Assembly (NCBI GenBank): GCA_030847615.1
Contig: JAUMIR010000002.1
Location: 283,134,028-283,198,027, forward strand
Length of the DNA stretch: 64,000 nt
Reading direction: 5' to 3'
Source: Gambelia wislizenii
Lineage: Eukaryota > Chordata > Lepidosauria > Squamata > Crotaphytidae
Shown here one piece after another: positions 44,641 through 55,000 of the stretch (the first letter of the stretch is position 1; each line of letters begins with the position of its first letter). A program made the translations under genes and the position numbers. Under the pieces are notes generated by a model. It searched no databases. It was given only the letters and a program-made list of their open reading frames with translations, and was not told where the DNA came from.

Positions 44641-44935
44641 CCTTCCCATTTCACCTTCCTGCCATGGGATTGGCTCCTAGAACACACTTCTCCCATTGGC
44701 TCATCCAGCCATCCATCATTCCTGTCATGGGATGCAGAGTGACAATGTGACACTCCATGACCTCTGGAGGTCCCTCAGGAGATCCGGGATGGTTCTGCAT
44801 TGTTGCGCATCAGCTGGACACTTTTCTACTCTTCTTCTGCTCTCCACCGGCCAGAAAATGGCTGTGCTGTGGAGGGGAACCTGGCAAAGGGAGTATAGGG
44901 GGGAGGCCTAAGATCTGCCTATCTCACTGATAGGA
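44641..44935. repeat. LTR-like repeat copy 1 (related to 60,845-61,128)
   Basis: Closely similar, by eye, to 60,845-61,128 in the same orientation, sharing GGGATTGGCTCCTAGAACAC, GATGGTTCTGCATTGTTGCG and CTAAGATCTGCC. A weaker match (GGATTAGCTCCTGTTGTACC, CATTGGCTCC) is at 49,030. Likely solo LTRs or LTR parts of one family. Neither copy encodes protein. Confidence 0.6.
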
Positions 44936-45882
44936 TGCAAGATGAGAAAATGAAATTCAATACAGAGAAATGTAAGGTACTGCACTTAGGGCAAAAAAAC
45001 AAAATGCATAGATATAGGATGGGGGAGACCTGGCTGAATGAGACTATGTATGAAAGGGATCTAGGAGTCCTAGTAGACCACAAGTTGATCATGAGTCAAC
45101 AGTGTGATGCAGGAGCTAAAAAGGCCAATGTGATTTTGGGCTGCATCAATAAGAGTATAGTGTCTGGATCAGTGGTTCCCAAACTTTGGTTCTCCAGATG
45201 TTTTAGACTTCAGGTCCCCAAATTCCTCACTGTTGTCCAAGTCAGTTAGGGCTTCTGGGAGTTGAAGTCCAAACCGCGTGGAGGAACAAATTTTGGGAAT
45301 CATTGGTCTAGATCAAAGGAAGTAATAGAGCCACTCTATTCTGCCTTGGTCAGGCCTCACCTAGAATACTGTGTCCAATTCTGGGCACCACAATTCAAAC
45401 AGGATATTGACAAATCGGAGCGTGTCCAGAGGAGAGCAATTAAAATGGTGAAAGATCTGGAAACCATGCCTTATGAGGAAACACTTAGGGAGCTTGGTAT
45501 GTTTAGCCTGGAAAAAAGATAGTTAGAGGGCGATGTGATAGCCCTGTTTAAGTATTTGAAGGGGTGTCACATTGAGGATGGAGCAAGCTTGTTTTCTGCT
45601 GCTCCAGAAACTAGAACACAGAGCAATGGATGCAAGCTCCAGGAACAAAGATTCCATCTCAACATTAAGAGGAACTTTCTGACAGTAAGAGCTGTTTGGC
45701 AGTGGAACACACTCCCTTGGAGCGTGGTGGGGTCTCCTTACTTGGAAGTCTTTAAACAGATGCTGGATGGCCATCTGTCAGGGATGCTTTGATTGTGTAT
45801 TCCTGCATGGCAGGGGGTTGGACTGGATGGCCCTGTGGTCTCTTCCAACTCTACAATTCTATGATTCTATAATCCCACATAG
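44930..45882 (+). mobile_element. CR1 LINE 3' third, + strand, with a hAT MITE inside
   Basis: Encodes [60 protein letters not shown] and on to the end of ORF2 near 45,790, then the 3' UTR and CAATTCTATGATTCTAT terminus. One in-frame TAG is at 45,520. The sequence 45,170-45,305 is a later insertion. Confidence 0.93.
45170..45305. mobile_element. hAT-type MITE, 136 bp, with 8-bp TSD
   Basis: Ends are CAGTGGTTCCCAAACTTT and the imperfect complement CAAATTTTGGGAATCATTG. The 8-bp duplications are GTCTGGAT (45,162-45,169) and GTCTAGAT (45,306-45,313), with one mismatch. The body contains TTCTGGGAGTTGAAGTCCAA. Removing the insert and one duplication restores CR1. Confidence 0.92.
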
Positions 45883-47560
45883 CCATTTTCCACATTCCCT
45901 CCCAGACATGATATTGAATTTGAAGTCGGACTACAGGGACATGGAATGCTGGCCCACCCAAGCCCTTAATTTTTACCCTCTCCTCGGGCACTGTATCTTG
46001 GTTTGAGACTAAATGGGGTTTAATAACACAAACTTGGGACCCCGTGTCCCGCAGTCCCCATACTCTTTCATTTTTCACCATTAAAGGCTGGTGGTATTCT
46101 TTGTCAAAAGAGGTGTCTATGTTGAGGAATAAACAGTATTTCTCTGTGTCTTCCTGGTTTATGCCCCTAGATGGCTCAGTTACCTTGGGAACGTCAGTCT
46201 TTTTGGTCTGAGGGAGGCCTAGCTTCACTAATAATATACACTGGCAGGCCTTTACTATTTTCTCCTTTTGCCTTTTATTTAGGGCATTCATATTTCATGT
46301 TGCCCACCTTTCCACACTCATAACAAACTGTAATTTTTTTATTTTTTATTTTATTTATTTATTTATACCCCGCTCTTCAGTCACAAGGCTATCAGAGCGG
46401 CTTACAAATTGTTTTAAGCAATAGCTATTTACACATCTAACTGCATTAAACAGTTTCCAATGTGTGCTAGCTAATTTTTCATATCATCTCTAGTTCAGGA
46501 CATTTCTGAGGGAAACGCTCTCCTCCTCTCAGGAATTGGGCTTCTTTCACCCCTCCATTTGGAAATTTCTTTTCTACTGTGTTCAGAGCTATAAGCAGAG
46601 GTTTCTAGTATTGGTGTTTGGATTTTGTGCTCCATGGCTTTCTTTCCTTTTCTCCCCTTATCATGACTAAATTATCCATCATTTGGGTAGCTTCAGCTAC
46701 AGTTTTTGGCCCCTTATCCTGGACTATCCATCTATACTCCTCAGGAAGAATTCTGTACAGCTGTTCTAACGCCATTATATTCACAACATACTCTTTGGTT
46801 TCAGCTTTACATCCCTTCAGCCAATTTTCCAGCATTTTGTCTAGGCGGCAGCCTAATTGTGTATAAGTTTCCTCTGGCTTCTTTTTAATAGACATGAACT
46901 GTCGTCTGCGATGTTCTGGCATTAACCTAAACCTTTGCTTAACTCTTTTCTTATAAAGTTCATAATCCTGCAATTCCTCTAATCTCATCTTGCCATAAAT
47001 CTCAGCTAGCCCTCCACATATTTGTAATCTTAAATATACCATTCTTTCCTCAATTTTAATTCTCATGTCAACACATGCTCTTTCAAAAGTAATAAAGAAG
47101 GTATCAATGTTATCCCCCTTATAATATTGAGATTATCTTTTTACATCTATAGAAGGTCCATTAGTGTTGTTGTTACTATTACTTGTGCTTGCTTGGTTTG
47201 CTAATTCATTTCTCTTACTCTGACCCTGTACATTTCTAGTTTCTCTCTCATTTTCCTTTTCTCTTTCTCTAATTCTAGCCAATTCCTTTTCTGTTTCTTC
47301 TTGTTTTAATTCTTTTTCTATTTCTCTTTTTCTAACTTCCTTTTCAGTCTGCAGTTCTCTTTCTCTTATTTCCTTTTCAGATTGTATTCTAGCCATTTCA
47401 ATTCTTTCTTTTATTTTCTATACTTCCAAATTATCTGCATTTGCAGAGGTAATACATTCTAAGCTTTCAGCTCTGGACATAACTTCCTCAATTTCATCTT
47501 CCCCTTCAGCTTTAGCTGCTTGTTTAATCTTTTTGTGCATTTTGAAGTTGTTTCCTTACA
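45883..47560 (-). mobile_element. Gmr1-like Ty3/Gypsy remnant: gag, zinc knuckle, protease
   Basis: Minus strand. The Glu/Lys/Arg-rich coiled-coil at 47,396-47,133 is followed after a stop by the capsid-like frame 47,066-46,605. Its end (ALEQLYRILPEEYRWIVQDK) resembles the SCAN fold, which is known to derive from Gmr1-like gag. After an inserted SINE there is a knuckle CYECGKVGNMKYEC (46,330-46,285) in which the usual His is Asn. The protease-like frame 46,291-45,883 holds the active-site motif RDTGSQVCVI and the flap GLGG. Reverse transcriptase and integrase are absent; the element is cut at the CR1 end. Confidence 0.82.
46337..46482 (-). mobile_element. SINE 3' half inside the Gypsy remnant
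   Basis: TTTATTTATTTATACCCCGC and AGAGCGGCTTACAAATTGTT followed by TAGCTATTTACACATCTA match the 3' part of the SINE at 32,599. The promoter half is missing. Confidence 0.85.
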
Positions 47561-48780
47561 ATACCTACAGTCTTTTACCTCAGGAAACACTAATATTTGC
47601 TGGTACAGGTGATTTCTTACATTACCCAACAACTTTTACCTCAGAAATCACTTGTATTTCCAATTTCAAACTGCCCAGCCCTTGTTTTGCTGGATAAACC
47701 ACTAATATTTTAATGATCTAGGTGATTTCTTACTTTACCCTGAGACTGTTACCTCAGAAATCACTTTTATTTCAAAGTTCAGACATCCTAGCCCTTAGTT
47801 TGCTGTATCTTTTCCCTATTCCTTTTAAAATGGCTCTAGAGGCTTGTGTCACTTTCCCCCCCTTTTGTCTTGTATCCCTTACTTTATACCCAACTGTTTT
47901 TACCACAGGGATATAGGTAATTTTTTTTTAATGTGTAGGTCTCTGCTTAAAGTCACTTTACTTAGAGACTTTTCTCTCAGAGAATCCATTACAATGACAT
48001 TTGACTAATACCTAAGGGATTGCTGTGTCCACACACTCCAGTATCCCCTTACTTTACCCGGTATTTTTTTACGTCAGGGGTATACTGTACTTAGTTTAAA
48101 CTGGCAGCACTTTTCCTGTCAGCACGTTATTTTGAGGCTTGACTTTCAGCAACAATTACATTTACCTTGGACAATTACCTCAGAATTTGCTGTTACCACT
48201 CACACCAGTATCCCCTTACATTACCCAAATCTTGTTACCCCCAGGGTATACTATACTTTTTCCAGTCACAAGAATTCCTTATTTTACGACAGGATAATTA
48301 CCTCAGGAATTACTTGTGGTTTTCCTTTCACCACACACCTGTGCTATCCACACACACAAAACTTATATTTGGTTTTTCCTAACCAAATATATTAACTGAA
48401 ATCCTTCTCTGGCCACTGGATCTTTCTCCCCCAACACTAGATCTCTCCAAGACTCTTCTGTACTGGCTTTCCTAGATCCCCTCTGCCAGATTCACCAAGG
48501 ATTCAATCCTGGATTCTCAATCCCTAAGTGGATCTTTTGAATCCCTTCACTGGATTCTCAACACTTCACTGGGTCTTTCGAATCCCAATGCTGCCACCAC
48601 TTTGTGATGCCTGGCAACCTCCTAGTGGCACGGGGGCCTTTCCTATCTCACTGCTGCCACCACTTTGTGATGCATGGCCTCCACATCACAACCAAACTAG
48701 GTCTCCCAGTGGTATAGCACAAGCACTCAGGTGTGGCTATGTATTCCTGGCTGTGTCCCCTTCCCTAAGAATCACTCACA
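47561..48780. repeat. Degenerate CT-rich repeats, probable leader or LTR of the Gypsy element
   Basis: Phrases recur at irregular spacing: GATTTCTTAC(T/A)TTACCC, TTACCTCAGAAATCACTT(T/G), CCAGTATCCCCTTAC(T/A)TTACCC and AGGGTATACT. They look like several generations of a decayed tandem repeat. No coding signal is visible. It lies immediately upstream (in minus orientation) of the gag frame. Confidence 0.5.
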
Positions 48781-49088
48781 CCAGGCTGGATGTTTCTTGT
48801 TAACACAAGAACATTTATTGTCAAACATATAAACCATGTAACTGTATAGCCAAGTTATTGGGCCTGCACAAACATGCACTCTTTATCTAAGCCTCTAACC
48901 TCCAAGGACATTAAACTGTCTTGAATCACTCAAAGTCTCATCTCAACTCCCTAAACTGAAAACTAAAACCTTTCCTCACTCACTCCCCCTTTATCTCCTC
49001 CAGAAGCCCCTCCTCCTTCTACCTCCTCATGGAGGATTAGCTCCTGTTGTACCATGTCCTCATTGGCTCCCTGGCTGTCCATCACAGT
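48781..49088 (-). repeat. Probable LTR (minus orientation)
   Basis: Contains a minus-strand poly(A) signal (ACATTTATTGTC gives AATAAA on the complement) and ends with a GCTCC...CATTGGCTCC section like the repeats at 44,641 and 60,845. Its position upstream of gag fits the 5' LTR of the Gypsy remnant. No second matching LTR or target duplication was found. Confidence 0.4.
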
Positions 49089-49756
49089 GGCTCACAAAAC
49101 AGCACATAAAATATAGTTTAAAACCATTAAAAACACCACAATATAAAAATATAAAATCACATAAAACATGTAAAAGTTAAACGATAAAAATAAACAAAAT
49201 AAAAATAAAAACACAACCCAATAATAAGCCTCCATAAGCTCAGCTAGGTATTAAAGGCCTACTTGCATAAGAATTCCTTTGCCTTCTGGTGAAAAGAAAT
49301 TAGGGAGGGAGCCTGCCTAGCCTCCCATGGAAGGGAATACCAGAGGGTGGGAGCAGCCACTGAGAAGGCTCTCACATGTGTCCTCACCAGATGAGCCTGT
49401 GATGGTGGCAGGCAGGGCCGGTTTAACCTGTCTGCCAAATCAGCATTGGCAGGGGGCCCAAGGTCAAGAGAGGGCCCCATGCTGGCCTCCTTAATCTGAT
49501 GAAGGAGACAGCCAGGAGACAGCCGGTAGGAGCCCCCTCCTACCCTCCTCCTCCAAAAACCTCCTGCTGGCTTTTTTTTAAAAAAACAAACAAAACAGGG
49601 TCTCCCAAAGAGAAAGAGAAAGAAGCAACAGCCCTCAGTGTCAGAAGCTGGAGGGAGTTTGCTGCTGCAAAATGCAAACCAGCCAGGCACATTGGAGAGG
49701 GTGTGTGTGTGAGAGAGAGGGGGGGGGAATTTGAGGGTTGTCTCCCTCAGAAAGGG

Positions 49757-49805
49757 CTTCTTTCTTTCTTTCTTTCTTTCTTTCCTTCCTTCCTTCCTTC
49801 CTTCC
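49757..49805. repeat. (TTTC)n/(TTCC)n microsatellite
   Basis: About seven TTTC units merge into about five TTCC units. On the minus strand it reads as a Lys/Glu/Arg repeat, which makes spurious open frames. Confidence 0.95.
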
Positions 49806-49944
49806 ACATAGATCCCCTCCATCCATCTCTACAGCTGCTTTTAACCTGTCTTGGTTTCTCTCCCCTTCCTTTCCCCCTTGGTCTTCAGCTTCCTCCCCTT
49901 GCTGCCAACTGAGTTCAGCCTGCAAAAGAAATGTGTATGTGTTT

Positions 49945-50140
49945 GCCTATGTGCCTTCAAGTCATTTCTGACTAAGGTGAACCTACCATGGGGTTTTCTA
50001 GGCAAGGTTTGTTCAAAGGGGGTGTGCCTTTGCCTTCCTTTGAGGCTGAGAGAGTGTGACTTGCCCAAGGTCACCCAGTGGGCATTCATGGCTGAGTAAG
50101 GATTCAAACCCTGGTCTCCATAGTCATAGTGCAATGCTGA
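49945..50140 (-). mobile_element. MIR-like SINE, minus strand
   Basis: The complement contains the B-box-like GGTTTGAATCC, followed by the core with CACTCTCTCAGCCTCA and the 3' end through GGTTCACCTTAGTCAGAAAT. It lies inside the hAT element. Confidence 0.85.
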
Positions 50141-50267
50141 AACTTCTACAACACTCTAGCTCTTTTAACAGAAGAATATAAAGAATATAAATTAAAATTT
50201 GGAGTAATATTACTGGGAACAATGGTTTTATTGTTGTCACTAAAACACCAGTATTCCATTAGTGTTA

Positions 50268-50340
50268 TGCCTAGAATCGCATTGGCATTTTTTGCTGCTG
50301 TATCACACTGCTATCTCATGTTCAGCTTGTAGTCCACTCT
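50268..50340 (-). repeat. CR1 scrap
   Basis: About 70 bp (GAATCGCATTGGCATTTTTT and CACACTGCTATCTCATGTTC) matches the antisense of the CR1 codons for [18 protein letters not shown]. Both ends truncated. Confidence 0.7.
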
Positions 50341-50461
50341 TTCTTTTCTTTGAGGAAATCTACGCCATTACGTTAATTGCTAATAAACAAAAAATATAAT
50401 ATTATGTTAGTGCCTATAATATAGTTTTTGAACTAAATTATTGGTGGCAAATTATGTAATA

Positions 50462-50695
50462 CAGTAGGCCCCTCTTATCCACTGGGGATTGGTTCGGGGG
50501 GCGTGGATTCTGAAAACCATGAATAATAGTGAACGCCATTGAAAATAATGGGACTTCTGGTTTAAAATACCATAGAGTTGCCTTGGAGGGCCTAGAAAAT
50601 GGCTAGGAAGGACACATTTTCTAGGAAGACTCTATGGTAGGTGTGCTGTTTTGTGTCCCATGGATAATGAATCCATGGATACGGGGGTCCTACTG
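50462..50695. mobile_element. Tigger-like MITE, 234 bp
   Basis: Ends CAGTAGGCCCC and GGGGTCCTACTG with flanking TA dinucleotides. The inner parts (TTATCCACTGGGG and CCATGGATACGG) continue the inverted homology. Nested in the hAT element. Confidence 0.85.
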
Positions 50696-51415
50696 TAATC
50701 AAAACATCCTGTATTGTGAATAGGTTAGGTTACATTGACCTGAGATAAACATATGGGGCCCCCAAAATAAAGCATTGCAGGGTCCCCCAAATTTCTTAAA
50801 CCGGCCCTGGTGGCAGGACCACGAGAAAGCCTTTCCCTAAGGATCTTAGACCCCTTGCAGGGATCTAATCAAGGCATACATCACTGTAGCCAGATCTAAC
50901 ATTTTCCTTCACCCAGTCCATTACCAACAACAGAGCTTCCTTGGAAACAGATGGGAAGGAGAGATAGAGTTGGGTGTCATCAGCATACTGGTGATACCGA
51001 CTCCCAAATTCTGGAGGACCTCTCCCAGAGGTTTCATGCAGATGTTAAACAGCATGGGGGACAAAACAGAACCCTGAGGGACCCCATAGGCCAACGGCAT
51101 CACCTTCTGAGTTCGCCCTGCATGATGATCTCCCAAAGGCCCATTGCAGAGATGTGGCCCAGAAAGATACCATGGTCATTGGTACTGAAAGTCACTCAGA
51201 GGTCCAGTATAACTGACAGGGACACACTTCCCCCTGCCAAGTTCCTTGCGTAGGTCATCTACCAAGGTGACCAAAGCTGTCTCCATCCCATAACCAGGCT
51301 TGGAGCCAGACTGAAATGCATCTAGATAATCCATTTCATTCAGAAACTCCTGGAGCTAGGAGGCCACCACTTGAAAAGTGAGGCTTGTATGTGTTCATGA
51401 TCAGCTCAGGATAGT

Positions 51416-52050
51416 TTCTGCTGAGAACTCCTAAACTGATCCTCCCAAGACACACTCCCAGGATCCCTCTAGCCTGGAAGTCCCATTAACTATGTCTCTC
51501 TTCTAAGAATGCCACAACCATCTGCTGAGTTCTTCCTTTTCTTTGCACAGTGCAGCAGGAAGCTGGGTAGGACATATGATTAACCTGTGGAACTCCTTGC
51601 CACTGTGTAAGTATTACCACCCCTTCTCTATCCCAAAGCAAAGAGCCAAAATAGCAATGACCAAGAGATAAAGGTGTGTGCAGGCTTGGCTTATAGGAAG
51701 ATTAGAAAAGCTTATTTTTATTCAAGCAAGGGTTAAGGCAAATCACTTCATGAAGAAAGCACTTAATTCTGAACTTTCTTCAGTTTCAGAATTAAGTTAC
51801 AGAATATTAATGTATGCAGTTACATTCAGTTACATTCAGCTAAAGTACGAAATCAAAGAAATGCCCTGACACAATTACGAAGTGTTCCTAAACTCTAGTC
51901 ACAAACTTTGAAGTCCAGTCTGCAAGGTTCAGTCTTTGAATTCCAAGGAGGTTGTGAGCTGGCTGGGCCATCTCAGGCCTGGCTCAACAGCTGCCTCCAT
52001 TGTTCAGCTCTGGGCCTGTTGCCTGCATCCCAGACCCTCATTTGTCTCTC
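51416..52050. other. No gene seen
   Basis: No exon structure or named repeat recognised. It contains the left flank of the L1 below. Confidence 0.4.
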
Positions 52051-52070
52051 AAAACTCATAGTCTTACTCA

Positions 52071-55000
52071 TCAAATCCACAGACTTCCAGTGGCCATGGC
52101 ATTGGGAATAGGTTGCGTCAGGAGGAGCTCCTGAGACCTGATTGCTAAACACAGGATAGAGTTTCCTAATTTACAACAGAACTGAGGGGACACTGTCTGG
52201 GGCAACAGGCAAGTGGCCTTGGCGAAGGGAGACCCAAAAACCAGACTGAAGCAAAGAAATGAAGATAAACATCCACTAAACAGTCTGGGGGGGTTGTGAA
52301 TGCCACAGCACCGGTGTTGAAGCAGCTGCTTTGCAGTGAAAGCAACGCCACCACTTTTTAAAAGTTTGTTATAAGAAATAATCTGAAACTAAGCAAATAT
52401 ATCATTTCTCTTTCTTTGTTCATGGTAAGACACCCAGGTAGAAAACCTGCTTTCTGACAAAGTGGCTGTATATTGATTTGTGAGTGAGTGGTTAACTCAC
52501 AGAAACTGTAAAAATTTGAAAAAGCTTGGAGAGCAGCCCATCACGTTGTCCCAACAGCTGGGGGAAGATTAGGGACTGTGGTGAAAGCTGAAGACTGGAA
52601 ATAAAGTGTAGAATAAAAAGTTGGTGAGACAGAGTGGGGAGAAGCTAAGAGGAGTACTAAGAGTCAGTGCTGAAGGGCAAGAGGGAGAACAATGAGTAGG
52701 AACAAGAAGAACTATAAATAAGAAGAAAACAAGAGAGAATTTGTGAAAAGAAAAAAGATCTAGGCTACTAGTGAGTGAAAGGAGACCACAAACAGAGGCG
52801 GCTGAGCAGAAACATTTGGAGAAAAGTAGGGGTCACAGAGAAACTGAAGAAGAACAAGAAGAACAAGGAAGAATAAGAGGGACTGAATTTTGATTATTTT
52901 GCTAAGAGTGAAAGTAAGAGAGGTGGGGAATAAGTACAAGAAAGGTGGTTTTTTAAACATTTTTTTTTTCATTTTGATGCTATTAGACTTTCTCCTGTAT
53001 AGAATGAAGGAAGCTGCATAGAGGAGTAAATTTGATTGTGAAATGATTAACTTTAAGGAGTAAATTTCAAATTTATGGTTAATGGTATTACAGTATAAGC
53101 ATCATTAAGAGTTCTGTAAGGCTGATAAGTACAAAAGTTAAAGGGGAACTGAAAAAGTGAAGAACGAAGATAGTGGAAAAAGAAGAGATTTTAACTTAAA
53201 CTAAATCTATATTGAGATACAAAAGGGCTTTGATGAGAAAAGGGGATTAACTTGTTGAGTCCCCAGGGTACATTCTGTGAAATAAATTGGATAATGGAGA
53301 TAAGAGACATTAAGAAGATTTAGATTTTAAATAATTGATCTAAAATGCCAACATCTAAAAGAGCACTAGCTGAAAGTAAATCACTGGTACAGGGGATAAG
53401 AACATTTTCAGTGGAATTGACCACCAGGATTGGGGATACTAATGCAATGTTATTACATGGATTTAACAAATTGACTTCAGAGTTGAAACATGAAATGAAA
53501 GAATTAAAGGGAAATATTACAACTGAGATTCCGCAACAATTAGAGAAATTTGGGTTACAGTTGGAGCCGGTGACCAGGGATATAACAAAAGTAAGCAATG
53601 ACTTACGGGATTTGAAAGTACAAACAAAAGAACAGGAAAAGAGAACAAATGTTTTAGAACTGAAGGTAGAGAAAGAGAGTAAGCACAAACTTGCCCAAGA
53701 TATAATCATAGAATCATAGAATCATAGAATTGCAGAGTTGGAAGAGACCACGAGGGCCATCCAGTCCAACCCCCCTGCCACACAGGAAATCTTGATTAAA
53801 GCATCCCCGACAGATGGCCATCCAGCCTCTGTTTAAAGATCTCCAAGGAAGGAGACCCCACCACGCTCCGAGGGAGTGTGTTCCACTGCCGAACGGCTCT
53901 GACTGTCAAAAAGTTCCTCCTCATGTTGAGGTGGAATCTCTGTTCCTGGAGCTTGCACCCATTGCTCTGTTTTCCAGTCTCTGGAGCAGCAGAAAACAAG
54001 CCTGCTCCATCCTCAGTGTGACATCCCTTCAAATACTTAAACAGGGCTATCATATCACCTCTTAACCATCTTTTTTCCAGGCTAAACATACCCAGCTCCC
54101 TAAGTCTCTCCTCATAAGGCATCGTTTCCAGACCTTTCACCATTTTAGTTGCCCTTCTCTGGACATGCTCCAATTTGTCAATATCCTTTCTGAACTGTGG
54201 TGCCCAGAACTGGACACAGTATTCTAAGTGAGGTCTGACCAAGGCAGAATAGAGTGGCACTATTACTTCCCTTGATCTAGACACTATACTTCTATTGATA
54301 CAGCCCAAAATCGCATTGGCCTTTTTAGCTGCCGCATCACACTGTTGGCTCATGTTCAACTTGTGGTCTACTAGGACTCCTAGTATAGAGCGAAATGTGT
54401 TAAGATAAGAGGATTGGTGGAAATCCAAAATGAAGATTTGGCTACTAGAGTTATACCACCTCTGGCAGAATATATAGGATGGGAACCTGAACAACTGATA
54501 TAGAGGTGGACAAACTCTTGAATTGATTTGTGGATAGCAAAGAGAGAAAAGCTACCACAAGACATAGTAATATATTTCATAAGAGAGAGGGTTAAGGATG
54601 TTGTGATACAGAAAAGTATACAGGAAGATCTGATTATAGAAGGCCAAAAACCTAAGATCTTCAAGGACACACCAGCCCAAGTATTAAAACATAGGAAAGC
54701 ATATAATTTCCTAACTCAAATTCTAAGGAAGAAACAAATATGATATAAATGGAGTAAGTTAGAAGGGATCCTGGTTTCATATCAATATAAGACATATATG
54801 ATCAATACAAAAGAAAAGGCAATAGACTTTCTGAGAAGAATACAAGGAAATTAGAAAATATATGATAAAGAACTAGAGAACAGAGGAAGAAATAAAACAG
54901 GAACAGAGGAGGAGAAGGAAATAGAACAGGAGCTTAGACAGGAAGGGGGAGTGAGAAGTAAACATACAGAGATATTAAGTGATAAATTTTATAAAAAGAC

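Larger units (their letters stand above)
49413..50809. mobile_element. Non-autonomous hAT element, about 1.4 kb, perfect 14-bp TIRs and 8-bp TSD
   Basis: It begins CAGGGCCGGTTTAA and ends TTAAACCGGCCCTG. The 8-bp target duplication GTGGCAGG is at 49,405-49,412 and 50,810-50,817, exact. Subterminal regions share GGGGCCC-type phrases. No transposase is visible. Internal sequence is largely later insertions: a (TTTC)n/(TTCC)n tract, a MIR-like SINE, a CR1 scrap and a Tigger MITE. Confidence 0.93.
49089..51415 (-). mobile_element. L2 LINE fragment split by a hAT element
   Basis: Minus-strand L2 codons: YGVPQGSVLSPMLFNICMKP near 51,090, VTLVDDLRKELGRG-like near 51,250, and on the other side of the insert HLVRTHVRAFSVAAPTLWYS near 49,370 with ARQAPSLISFHQKAKEF. 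The 3' end is near 49,090. The RT centre is deleted. The two pieces meet once the hAT insert 49,413-50,809 is removed. Confidence 0.88.

Noticed and set aside
49499..49912. Lys/Glu-rich or Phe/Leu-rich proteins over 49,500-49,925
   Set aside because: Driven by the (TTTC)n/(TTCC)n tract on either strand.
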